Origin: Panulirus ornatus | Lineage: Eukaryota; Arthropoda; Malacostraca; Decapoda; Palinuridae | Direction of reading: 5' to 3' | Length of the DNA: 64,000 bases | Assembly: GCF_036320965.1 (NCBI RefSeq) | Contig: NC_092234.1 | Location: 26,904,148-26,968,147 of the forward strand | In this document: in pieces, positions 1 through 15,400 of the stretch | Layout of the letters: each line of letters opens with the position of its first letter | How positions within the stretch are numbered: position 1 is the first letter of the stretch | Made by a program: the position numbers and the translations under genes | Notes under the pieces: model-generated | Database searches by the model: none | What the model saw: the letters and a program-made list of their open reading frames with translations, nothing else | Told to the model about the DNA's origin: nothing

Positions 1-1985
1 CATCACATCATCAGTACAAGCACAACACACCATTACATCACCAGGATCATCAAACACCATCAAATCATCAAGATAATCACCTCACACCATCACATCATCA
101 GTACAAGCACAACATTCCATCATATCATCAGTACAAACACAAACACAACACGCTATCATATCATCAGTACAAACACAGCACATGATCATAAGACCAGGAT
201 CATCACCTTACACAATCACATCATCAGTACAAACACAATAAACCATCACATTACCAGCATCATCACACACCATCAAATCATCAGGATCATCACCACACAC
301 CATCACATCATCAGTACAAGCATAACACACCATCACATCATCGGCATAAACGCAACACATCATCACATGATCAGGATCATCACCACACACCAATACATCA
401 TCAGTACAAACACAACGCATCATCACATGATCAGGATCATCACTACACACCCTCACATCATCAGTACAAACACATCACGCAATCACATCAGCACATGATC
501 ATGATCATAACCACACACCATCGCATCATCAGTACAAGCACAACACATCATCACATGATATGGATCATCACCAAAACCCATATCATCAGTACAAGCATCA
601 CGCACCATCATATGACCAGGATCATCACCTTACATCACATCACCAATACAAAAACAACACATCATCACATCATCAGGATCGTCAAGCACCATCATATCAT
701 CAGAATTATCACCACACACCATCACATCATCGGTACAAACACAACACACCATCACACCATAAGTACAAGCACAACATATCACATGATCAGGATCATCACA
801 ACACACCATCTCATCATCAGTACAAACAAGACACATCGTCACAAGATCAGGATCATCACCACACACCATCATATCATCAATAAAAACACAACACATCATC
901 ACATGATCAGGATAATCACCACACACCATCATATCATCAGTACTAACACAACAAATCATCCTATGATAAGAATTATCATCACAGACCATCATATCATCAG
1001 TACAAACATCACTCATCATCATGTCATCAGTACTAACATCACACACCATCATCATGACCAGGATCATCACCTTGCACCATCACATCATCAGTACAAACAC
1101 AACATACCATCACATCATCAGTGCAAACACAACATACCATCACAACATCAGGATCATAACACATCATCATCATCAGGATCATCATCATACACCATCACAT
1201 CATCAGTAAACACAACGCACCATCATATCATCAGTAAAAACATAACACATCATTACATGATTAGGATCATCACCACACTCCATCAAATCATCAGTACAAA
1301 TACAACACACCATCATATCCTCAGTACAAATACAAATCACCATCACATCATCAGTACATATGCAACACATCACCACAACATCAGTACAAATACAACACAC
1401 CATCACATCATCAGTACAAACAGTACACACCATCACATCACCAGGAGCATCACCACACCCATCTCATCATCAGTACAAATACAACACTACATCACATCAT
1501 CAGTAAAAATACAACACACCATCACATCATCAATACAAATACAACACGCCATCAGTACAAAAACAACACCCCATCACATCACCACGATCATCAACATAAG
1601 CCATCACAAAATCAATGCAAATACAACATACCCTCACAACATCAGTACAAATACAACACACCATCACATCACCAAGATCATTACTACACACCATCACATC
1701 ATCAGTATCATTATCACACACCATCACATCATCAGTAAAAACACAACACAACATCAATACATCAGCAAAAACATCACACACCATCACATCATTAGTACGA
1801 GCACAAATCTCCTTCATATCACCAAGACAAGCACCACACACCATCACATCATCAGGAACATCACCATACGCCATCACATCATCAGGAAAATCACCATACT
1901 AACATCATCAGTAAAAATACAACACACTATCACATTATCAGTGCAAGCACAACACACCATCACATCACCAGGATCATCACAATAA
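1..1985. repeat. Satellite zone 1: mixed type A and B units
   Basis: Type A and B units are interspersed without an obvious longer period. The plus-strand frame at 495-1,985 stays open for 496 codons, encoding variations on the decapeptide HHHIISTNTT. The other two plus frames are open over long stretches too (PSHHQYKHNT-like and TITSSVQTQH-like). This argues for a repeat-length effect rather than selection for a protein. Confidence 0.85.
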
Positions 1986-2970
1986 GCCATTAGATCATCA
2001 GTGCAAATACAACATACCATCACATCATCAATACAAATAGAACACACCATCACATCATCAGTACAAATACAACACACCATCCCATCATCAGTACAATTAC
2101 AACACACCATCCAATCATCAGTACAAATACAACACACCATCACATCATCAGTACAAACATCATCAGTACAAATACAACACACCATAACATCATCAGTAAA
2201 AATACAACACACTATCACATCATCAGTGCAAACACAACACACCATCACATCGCCAGGATCATCACTATCAGCCATTACATCATCAGTGCAAATACAACAT
2301 ACCATCACATCATCAGTACAAATAGAACACACCATCACATCATCAGTACAAATACAACACACCATCCCATCATCAGTACAAATACAACACACCATCCAAA
2401 CATCAGTACAAATACAACACACCATCACATAATCAATAAAAAAAACACAACACACCATCACATCACCACCAGGATCATCGACATATGCCATCACATCATC
2501 AGTGCAAATACAATATACCATCACATCATCAGTACAAATACAACACACCATATCACCAAGATCACTACTACACACTATCACATCATCAGGATCATCACCA
2601 CACACCATCACATCATCAGTATAAACACAATACACCATTAAAACATCAGCACAAACATCACTCACCATCACATCATGAGTACAAGCACAACAGTCCATCA
2701 TATCATCAAGGCAAGCACCACACACCATCACATCATCAGGAATAACACCATACGCTATCACATCATCAGTACAAATGCAACACAGTATCACATCATCAGT
2801 ACAAGCACAACACACCATCATATCACCAGGACCATCACCATAAGCCATCACATCATCAGTGCAAATACAACATACCATCACATCATCAGTACAAATACAA
2901 CACACCATCACATCACCAGGATCATTACTAAGCACTATCCCATCGTTAGTATCATCACCACACACCATCA
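1986..2970. repeat. Satellite zone 2: type A variant with AAATACAAC
   Basis: Nearly all units here carry AAATACAACACACC instead of AAACACAACACACC, and type B units are rare. A block of about 170 bp starting at 1,986 recurs at 2,271 (offset 285 bp), including shared rare variants such as AAATAGAACAC and CCATCCCATCATC. A partial unit near 2,150-2,170 (about 15 bp) explains why the offset is not a multiple of 30. This is a local segmental duplication inside the array. Confidence 0.8.
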
Positions 2971-2989
2971 CATCATCAGTACAAACACG

Positions 2990-4520
2990 ACACAACATCA
3001 AAACATCAGCACAAACATCACACACCATCACATCATCAGGACTAGCACCACACACCATCACATCATCAGGAACAGCACCACACACCATCACATCATCAGG
3101 ACAATCATCACACACCATCATATTATCAGTACAAATACAGCACACCATCGCATCTTCATGAACAGCATCACACACCATCACATCATCAGGACAAGCGCCA
3201 CATACCAACACACCATCAGTATAAACACGACACACCATCACATCATCAAAACAGGCGCCAAATATCATCACACCATCAGGACAAGCACCACACACCATCA
3301 CATCTTCAGGACAAGCGCCACATACCAGAACAAAATCAGGACAAGCACCACACACCATCACATAATCAAGAATAGCACCACACACCATCAAATCACCAGG
3401 AACAGCACCACACACAACCACATCATCTGTACCAGCACCACACACCATCACATCATCAGAACAAGCGCCATATACCATCACACCATCAAAAGAAGCACCA
3501 CACACCATCACATCATTAGGACAAGCACCACACACTATCAAATCATCAGGACAAGCACCAACCACCACCACGACCAGCATTACACACCATCACATGACAA
3601 GGACCAACACCACACACTATCACATCATCAGGACCAGCAATACACACCATCACATCATCAGGACCACCACTACAAAACATCACCTCATCAGGACCAGCAC
3701 CCCACACCAACCTATCATCAGAACCAGCACCATACACCAACACATCAGTAGGACTAGCACCACACACCATCACGTCATCAAGACCAGCACAACACACACA
3801 CCATCGCATCATCAAGACCAGCACCATACACCATCACATCATCAACACCAGCACCATACTCCATCACATCATCAGGATCAGCACGAAACACCATCAAATC
3901 ATCTAAATCAGCACCACACACTATCACATCATCAAGACCAGCACCACACACCATCACATCATCAAGACAAGCACCACTCACCATCACATCAAGACCAGCA
4001 CCACACACTATCACATCATCAGGACCAGCATCACAAAACATCACATCATCAGGACCAGCACCACACACCATCACATCATAAAGACCACCACCACACACAA
4101 TCACATTTCAGGACCAGCACCACACACCATAAAATCATCAAGACCATCACAAAACACCATTACATCAAAAAACAAGCACCACACACAATCACATCATCAA
4201 CACTAACACTACACACCATCACATCATCAGGACGAGCACCAAACACCATCACATCATCAAGACCAGCACCGCACACCATCACATCATCAGGACCAGCACC
4301 ACACACTATCACATCATCAAGATCAACACCAAATACCATCACATCAACAAGACCAGCACCACACACCATCACATCATCAAGACCAGCACCTCACACCATC
4401 ATATCATCAGGCCCAGCGCCGCACACCATCACATGATCAGGACGACAACCATACACCATCACATCATCAGAACCAGCACCAAACACTATCACATCGTCAA
4501 GACCAGCACCACACGCCATC
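2990..4520. repeat. Satellite zone 3: GGACCAGCACC variant block
   Basis: Units are dominated by CATCAGGACCAGCACCACAC or its GGACAAGCACC version, which replace the GTACAAACACAAC half. This is a locally homogenised third unit type. It grades into zone 2 on the left, and type A/B units resume after about 4,520. The same GGACAAGCACCACAC and GGACCAGCACC units reappear as one or two copies inside the recurring module further right (for example 27,290-27,345, 32,336-32,400, 43,905-43,960 and 45,648-45,705). This zone may therefore be an amplification of a unit from that module, or its source. Confidence 0.85.
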
Positions 4521-7500
4521 ACATCATCAGGATCATCCCACACACCATCACGTCATCAGTAAAAACAAAACACACTATCACATAATCAGTAGAAACACAA
4601 CACATAATCATATGATCAGTATCATCATCAAACACCATCATATCATCAGCACAAAGATGACACACCATCACATAAACAGGATCATCACCTTACACCATCC
4701 CATCATCTGTACAAACACAACACACCATCACATCATTGGGACTAGCAGACACCATCATATCATCAGGATCATCACCACACACTATCATATCAGTACAAAC
4801 AAAACACACCATCACACCATCAGTAAAAACACAAAAGATCATCAGGAACATCACCACACACCATATAGTCATCAGTACAAGCACAACACATCAACACATT
4901 ATCAGCATCATCACCACACACCATCACACCATCAGCACAAACACAAAACACCATCAAATCATCAGTAAAGACACAACACATCATCATATGATAAGGACCA
5001 TCACCACAGACCATCACATCATCAGCACAAACACAACACATCATCACATGATCAGAATCATCACCACACACCATCATATCATCAGCACAAACATCACACA
5101 CCATAACATAAACAGTATCATAACCTGACATCACATCATCAGTAAAAAACACAACACACCATCACATCATCAGAATCATCACATACCATTATCATCAGGA
5201 TCATCAGCACACACCAGCACATCATCAGTACTAACACAACACACCATCATATCAGTACAAAGACAACACATCATCACGTGAGCAGGTTTATCACCATACA
5301 CCATCACATCATCAGTACAAGGACAACACATCATCACACGATCAGGATCATCAAGACACACCATCACATTATCAGTATAGATACAACACACTGTCACATC
5401 ATCAGTAAAAGCACAACTTATCATCACATGATCAGGATAATCACCACACACCATCACATCATCAGTACAAACACATCATATCATCATATCATCAGTACAA
5501 ACACAACACATAATCATATGATTAGGATCATCACCACACACATTCATATCATCAGTACTAACACGACATATCATCACATCATCATTACAAAACACAACAC
5601 ATAATGTCAAGGTCAGAATCATCACCATACACCATTACATCATCAGTGCAAACACAAGACACTATCACATCATCAGAACAAACACAACACATCATGTACA
5701 AACACATCATCACATGATCAGGATCACCACCACACACCATCACATCATCTGTACAAACTCAACACACTCTAGCACAACATCAGTACAAACACAACACATC
5801 ATCACATGACCAGAATCATCTCCTTACCCCATCACATCATCAGTGCAAACACAACGCATCATCACATGACCAGGATCATCACCTTACCCAATCACATAAA
5901 TTGTACAAAGACAACACGACATCACATCGTCAGGATCATACACACCATCAAATCATCAAAATCATCACAAGAGCATCACATCATCAGTACAAACACAACA
6001 CAACATCACATCAGTACAAACACAACACACCATCATATCAGTACAAAGACAACACATCATCACGTGATCAGGATCAACATCTTACACCATCACATCATCA
6101 GTACAAACATATCACCAAATCATCAGGATTATCACTAACCATTAAATAATCAGGATCATCACCAAACACCATCACAACATCAGTACAAACACAACACACC
6201 ATCATATCATCAGTACAAACATAGCACATTATCACATATTCAGAATCATCACTACACACAGTACGAGCAGAACAAATCATCAATTGATCAGGAGCAATAC
6301 CACACACCATAGCATCATCAGTACAAACACATCAAACCATCACATCATCAGTACAAACACAACACATCCTCACATGATCAGGATCATCATCGACACCATC
6401 ACATCATCAGTTGAAACACAACACATGATCACATGATCAGGATCATCACCACACACCATCATATCATCAGTACAAAGACAGCACATCACATGATCGGGAT
6501 CATCACCACACACCATCACATCATCAGTACAAACACAACATATCAAATCATCAGTAAAAACGCAACATATCACATGATCAGGATCATCACCACACACCAT
6601 CACATCATCAGTACAAACACAATACATAATCACATCATCAGCACAAACACAACACATCATCTCATGATCAGGATCATCACCACACACCATCACATCATCA
6701 GTACAAACGCAACGTGCTATCACATCATCACTGCAAACACAACACATTATCACTTAATCAGAATCATCACCACACACCATCAATTCATCAGTACAAACAC
6801 AACAAACTCTAATATCATCAGTGCAAACAAAACACATTATCAGATGATCAAGATCATCACCACACACTATCACATCATCAGTACTAGCACATCACATCAT
6901 CATATGATCAGGATCATCACCACACACCATCACATCATCTTTACTTACACAACACACAATCACATCATGACCTGGATCATCACCTTACACCATCAGATCT
7001 TCAATACAAGTACAACTCATTGTCACATGACCAGGATCATCTTACACCATCACATCATCAGTACAAACACAACACACCATATCATCAACAGGATCATCAA
7101 ACACGATCAAATCACCAGGATCATCACCACACACCATCACGTCATCAGTACAAACACAACACACCATCACGTCATTAGTACAAACACAACACATCATCAC
7201 CATACATCATTAGTACAAACACAACACATCATCACCGCACACCATCACATCATCTGTACAAATACAACACACTCTCACATCATCAAGACAAAAACCACAT
7301 CATCACATGACCAAGATCACTACCTCACTACCTTACCCTATCATATCATCATTAAAACACAGCACATCATAACATGACCAGGATCACCACCTTACACCTT
7401 CACATTATCAGTACAAACAAACACTCCATCACATCATCAGGATCATCATAAACAATCAAATCATCAAGTTCATCACCAAACACCATCACATCATCAGTAC

Positions 7501-9450
7501 AAACACAACACACCATCATATCATCAGTACAAGCACATCATATCATCACAGCATCAATACAAACAGAACACATTATCTCATGGTCAGGATCATCACCACA
7601 CACCATTATATCATCAGTATAAACACAACACACTATCACATTATCAGTAGAAATACAACACATCATGACTTGATCAAGATCTTTACCACACACCTCAGTA
7701 CAATAACAACACATTATCATATCATCAGCACAAACAAAATACCTAATCTCATGATCAGGATCATCACCAACAACACATCATCACATGTTCAGGTTCATAA
7801 TTACCCACCATTACATCATCAGTACAAAAACAACACATCATCAATTGATTAGAATCATCACCACACACCATTACATCATCAGTACAAAAACAACACATCA
7901 TCAATTGATTAGAATCATCACCACACGCCATAGCATCATCATCAGTACAAGCACATCACACCATCACATCATCAGTACAAACACAACACATCATCACTTG
8001 AACAGGATATTCACCACGCACCATAGACATCATCAGTACAAACACATCACACTACCACATCATCAGTACAAACACAAAACATCCTCACATGATCAGGATC
8101 ATCACCGACACCATCACATCATGAGTAGAAACACAACACATCATCATATGATCAGGATCATCACTAGACTCATCATATCATCAGTAAAAACACAACACGT
8201 CATCACATGATCAGGATCATCAGCACACACCATCACATCATCAGTACAAACATATCATATCATCACATCATCAGTACAAACACATCATCACATGATCAAG
8301 ATCACCAAATCATCAGTACAAACACAATATATCATCACATCATCAGTACAAACAAAACACATAATCTCATGCTCAGGATCATCACCAAACACCATCACTT
8401 AATCAGTAAAAACACAACACGCTATCACATCATCAGTACAAACACACCACATCACATGATCAGGATCATTACCACACACCATCAAATCATCTGTACAAAC
8501 ACAACACACTATCATATCATAAGTACAAACAGAACACCTAATCACATGAACAAAATCCTCACCACACACCATCATATCAACAGTACAAACACCACGTATC
8601 ATCACATTATCAGTACAAAGCAACACGTCATCATATGATCAGGCACTTCACCACACACACACACCGTCATATCATCAGTACAAACACAAAACTTTATCAC
8701 ATCATCAGCAAAAAGAAAACACATTTTCACATGATCATGATCATCATCATGCACTATCACATCATCAGTACAAAAACCTCACATCATCATATGATCATGA
8801 TCATAACCAAACACTATCACATCATCTCTACAATCACAGCCCACCATCACATCATCAGTAAAAACACGACACATCATCACATAACCATGATCATCATCTT
8901 ACTCCATCACATCTATAAGAGCACAACTCATCATCACATGACAAAAATCATTATCTTACACCATCACATCATCAGGTCAAACACAACACTCCATCACATC
9001 AACAGGATCATCACACACCATCATATCATGAAGATTACCACCACACATCATCACATAAACAGTACAAACATAACCACTATTACGTCATTAGTACAAAGAC
9101 AACACATCATCACCGCACTCCATGACATCATCTGTACAAATACAACTCACCATCAAATCATTAGTACAAACAGAACACATCATCAGATGACCAGGATCAT
9201 CACTTTGCCCTATTACATCATCAGTAAATACACAACACATCATCAATTGATCAGGATCATCACCACACACCAACACACCAACATTAAAAACACAACCCAC
9301 CATCACATCATCAGTACAAACACAACACAACATCACATCAATCATTAACACAACACACCATCACATCATCAGTACAAACACAACACAACATCACATGCTC
9401 AGTACCATTACCACACCATCACATCATCAGTACAAACACAACACACCATC
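4521..9450. repeat. Satellite zone 4: mixed A/B units with recent duplications
   Basis: Units are A/B mixed without a clear long period. At 7,807-7,866 and 7,867-7,920 an A+B dimer of 60 bp is repeated without difference over the lines compared, which indicates recent unequal exchange or slippage. Landmarks resembling the later higher-order repeat (CAATTGATTAGAATCATC and the GACACCATCACATCATGAG unit near 8,107) occur here once, in diverged form. Confidence 0.75.
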
Positions 9451-12400
9451 AGTTGATCAGGATCATCACGACACACCATAGCATCATCAGTACATACACA
9501 ACACACCATCACATCATCAGTACAAACGGAAAGCATCATCATATGATCAAGATCATCACCAAACACCATCACATCATCAGTACAAACCCAACACCCCACC
9601 ATCTCATCAGTACAAACACAACACATTATCACATGATCAAGATCATCACACATCATCAGATCATCAGTAAAAACACAACACACCATCACATCATCAGTAA
9701 AAACACAACGCATCATCACAAAAAAGGGTCACCACAACGCACCAGCACTTCATCTGTAGAAACTCAACACTCTATCGCATCATCAGTACAAACACAACAC
9801 ATCATCACATGACCAGGATCATCACCATACACCATTACATCATGAGTACAAACACAACATATCATCACATGACCAGGGTTATCACCTTACACCATCACAT
9901 CATAAATAAAAACATAACACACAATCATATCATCAGCATTATCACACACCATCAAGTCATCAGATCATCACCAAACACCATCATACCATCAGTACAAACA
10001 CAACATCATCACATGATCAGTATCATCACCACACACCATCATATCGCTACAAACAAAACACATCATAGCATGATCAGCATCATCAGCACATACCATCACA
10101 TCATCCCTACAAACATGTCATATCATCACATCATCAGTACAAACACAGCATACCACATGATCAGGATCACCCCCATACACCATCACATCATCAGTACAAA
10201 CCCAATATATCAACACATCATCAATAAAACACAACATATCATCTCATGCTCAGGATCATCACCACACACCATCACATCATCAGTACTAACACAACACACT
10301 GTCACATCATCGGTACAAACACAACACATCATCACTTGATCAGGATCATCACCAAACACCATCACATCATCAGTACTAACGCAACACACTGTCACATCAT
10401 CAGTACAAACACAACGCATCATCACTTGATCAGGATCATCACCATACACCATCACATCATCAGTACAAACACAACACCCTATCATACCCTATCATATCAG
10501 CAGTACAAACAAAACACCTCATCACATGAACAAGATGATCACCACACACCATAACATCATCAATACAAACAACGAATTATCATAATATCAGTAAAAACGA
10601 AACACATCATCATGTGATCAGGATCATCATCAAACACCATCATATCATCAGTAAAAACACAACACTCTATCATATCATCAGTAAAAACACAACACTCTAT
10701 CACATCATCAGTAAAAAAACACATTATCACATGATCAGGATCATCACCACATACCATCACATCAGTACAAACACATCATATCATGATCAGGAGCATCACC
10801 TTACACCATCACATCATAAGTACAGACACAACACACCATCACATCATCAGGATCATCACTCACCATCAATTCATCAGGATCATCACTAAACACTATCGTA
10901 TTATAAGTACAAACAGAACACACCATCAAATCATCAGATAAACACAACACATCATCACATGTTCAGGATCATCACCAAACACCATCACAGCATCAGAATA
11001 AACACATCATCAATTTACCTGGATCTTCACCACACACCATAGACATAATCAGTACAAACACATCACACCATCAAATCATCAGTACAAACACAAAACATCT
11101 TCACATGATCAGGATCATCACCGACACCATCACATCATCAGTACCAACACAACACACTATCACATCATCATTTCAAACACAACTCATCATCACTTGATCA
11201 GGATCATAAACATACACATCAAATCATCAGTAAAAACACAAAACCCTATCATATCATCAGTACAAACAAAACACCTCATCACATGAACAAGATCATCACC
11301 ACATACCATAACATCATCAATATAAACACAACGCATCATCATATTATCAGTAAAAGCGAAACACATCATCATGTGATCAGGATCATCAACAAACACCAGC
11401 ACATCATCAATAAAAACACAACACTATTACATCATCAGTAAAAACACAACACTCTATCACATCATCAGTAAAAAACACATTATCAAATGATTAGGATCAT
11501 CACCACATACCATCACATCAGATCAGTACAAACACATCATATCATGACCAGGATCATCACCTTACACCATCACATCATCAGTACAGACACAACACACCAT
11601 CACATCATCAGGATCATCACCCACCATCAAATCATCAGGATCATCACCAAACACCATCATAGTATAAGTAAAAACCGAACACATCATCAAATCATCAGTA
11701 TTGCCACAACATATCATCATATATTTGTGGTTAATCACCAAATGCCATCACATCATCAGAATAAACACATCATCAATTGACCAAGATCTTCACCACACAC
11801 CAACACATCATCAGTACAAACACAACACACCATCACATCATCAGTACAAACATAACACATCACATGTTCAGTATCATTACCACACCATCACATCATCAGT
11901 GCAAACACAACACACCATCAGTTGATCAGGATCATCACGACACACCATAGCATCATCTGTACAAACACAACACACCATCACATCATCATTACAAACACAA
12001 AGCATCATCATATGATCAAGATCATCACCAAGCTCCATCATATCATCAGTACAAACCCAACACCCCACCACCTCATCAGTACAAACACAACACATTATCA
12101 CATGATCAGGATCATCACACATAATCACATCATCAATAAAAACACAACACACCATCACATCATCAGTACAAAAACAACGCATCATCACAAAAACAGGGTC
12201 ACCACAACGCACCAACACTTCATCTTTACAAACTCAACACACTATCGCATCATCAGTACAAACACAACACATCATCACATGACCAGGATTATCACCATAC
12301 ACCATCACATCATGAGTACAAACAAAACATATCATCACATGACCAGGGTCATCGTCTTACACCATCACATCATAAGTAAAAGAACACAACACACCATTAC

Positions 12401-15400
12401 ATCATCAGCATTATCACACACCATCAAGTCATTAGGATCATCACCAAACACTATCATACCATCATTACAAACACATCATCACATGATCACGATCATTACC
12501 ACACACCATCATATCAGTACAAACAAAGCATATCATGACATGATCAGCATTATCAGCACACACCATCACATCATCCCTACAAACATATCATATCATCACA
12601 TCATCAGTACAAACACAGCATACCAGATGGTCAGGATCACCCCCAATACACCATCACATCATCAGTATAAACCCAACATATCATCACATCATCAATAAAA
12701 CACAACATATCATCTCATGCCCAGCATCATCACCACACACCATCACATCATCAGTACCAACACAACACATTCTCACATCATCAGTACAAACACAACACAT
12801 CATCACTTGATCAGGATCATCACCATACACCATCACATCATCAGTACAAACACAACACCCTATCATATCATCAGTACAAGCATAACACCTCATCACATGA
12901 ACAAGATGATCACCACCCACCATAATATCATCAATACAAACACAACGCATTATCATATTATCAGTAAAAAGGAAACACATCATCCTGTGATCAGGATCAT
13001 CATCAAACACCAGCACTTCATCAGTAAAAATACAACACTCTATCACATCATCAGTAAAAAAAAACACATTATCAAATTATCAGGATCATCACCACATACC
13101 ATCACATCAGTACAAACACATCATATCATGACCAGGATCATCACCTTACACCATCACATCATCAGTACAGACACAACTCACCATCACATCATCAGGATCA
13201 TCACTCACCATCGAATCATCAGGATCATCACCAAACACCATCATATTATAATAACAAACAGAACACACCATCAAATCATCAGATAAACATAACACATCAT
13301 CACATGTTCAGGATCATCACCAAACACCATCACATCATCAGAATAAACACATCACCAATTAACCTGGATCTTCAGCACACACCATAGACATCATCAGTAC
13401 AGACACATCACACCATCAAATCATCAGTACAAACACAAAACACCTTCACATGATCAGGATCATCACCGACACCATCACATCATCAGTACCAACACCACGC
13501 TATCATATCATCTTTTCAAACACATCACCACTTGATCAGGATAATCACCATACACCATCAAATCATCAGTAAAAACACAACAAAACACCTTACTACATAA
13601 AAAAAGATCATCACCACATACCATAACATCATCAATACAAACACAACGCATCATCATATTATCAGTAAAAACGAAACACATCATCCTGTGATCAGGATCA
13701 TCACCAAACCCCATCACATTATCAATAAAAACACAACACTCTATCACATCATCAGTAAAAACGAAACACTCTATCACGTCATCAGTAAAAAACACATTAT
13801 CACATGATCAGGATCATCACCACATACCATCACATAAGTACAAACACAGCACATCATATCATGACCAGGATCATCACCTTGCACCATCACATCATCAGTA
13901 CAGACACAACACAACATCACATCAACAGGATCATCACTCACCATCAAATCATCAGGATCATCACCAAACACCATCACATTATAGGCACAAACAGAACACA
14001 CCATCAAATCATCAGTATAGCCACAACACATCATCACATATTCAGGTTCATCACCAAACGCTATCACATCATCAGATTGAATACATCATCAGTTGACCTG
14101 GATCTTCACCACACACCAACACATCATCAGTACAAACACAACACACCATCACATCATCAGTACAAACATAACACAACATCACATGTTCAGTATCATTACC
14201 ACACCATCACATCATCAGTACAAACACAAGACACCATCAGTTGATCAGGATCATCAAGACACACCATAGCATCATCAGCACAAACACAACACACCATCAC
14301 ATCATCAGTACAAACACAAAACATCATCATATGATCAAGAGCATCACCAAACACCATCACATCATCAGTACAAACCCAACACCCCACCACCTCATCAGTA
14401 CAAACACAACACATTATCACATGATCAGGATCATCACACATCATTACATCATCAGTAAAAATACAACACACCATCTCATCATCAGTACAAACACAACGCA
14501 TCATCACAAAAACAGGGTCACCACAACGCACCATCACTTCATCTGTACAAACTCAACACACTATCGCATCATCAGTACACACAAAACATATCATCACATG
14601 ACCAAGATCATCACCATACACCGTCACATCATGAGTACAAACACAACATATCATCACATGACCAGAGTCATCGTCTTACACCATCACATCATAAATAAAA
14701 ACACAACACACCATCACATCATCAGCATTATCACACACCATCAAGTCATCAGATCATCACCAAACACCATTATACCATCAGTACAAAAACAACATCATCA
14801 CATGATTAGGATCATCACCACGCACAATCATATCAGTATAAACACAACACACCATCACATGATCAGCACCATCAGCATACACCATTACATCATCCCTACA
14901 AACATATCATATCATCACATCATCTGTACAAACACATTATACCACATGATCAGGATCACACCCATACACCATCACATCATCAGTACAAACCCAACATATC
15001 ATCACGTCATCAATAAAACACAACATATCATCTCATGCTCAGGATCATCACCACACACCATCACATCGTCGGTACCAACACAACACACTGTCACATCATC
15101 AGTACAAACACAACGCATCATCACTTGATCAGAATCATCACCATACACCATCAAATCATCAGTACAAACACAACACCCTATCATATCATCGGTACAAACA
15201 AAACACCTCATCGCATGAACAAGATGATCACCACACACCATAACATTATTAATACAAACACAACGCATTATCATATTATCAGTAAAAACGAAACACATCA
15301 TCCTGTGATCAGGATCATCATCAAACACCAGCACCTCATCAGTAAAAGCGCAACACTCTATCACATCATCAGTAAAAACACAACACTCTATCACATCATC

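Noticed and set aside
495..1985. His-rich repeat protein gene on the plus strand
   Set aside because: All three plus frames are open because of the unit length, the frame is lost by register changes in other zones, and no splice, promoter or polyadenylation context is seen. The same holds for every other open frame within the array.
1874..3580. Cys/Asp-rich secreted protein on the minus strand (568 codons)
   Set aside because: It is the antisense reading of the same satellite. It overlaps the plus-strand open frame, and its repeats are only the reverse complement of the 30-bp unit.
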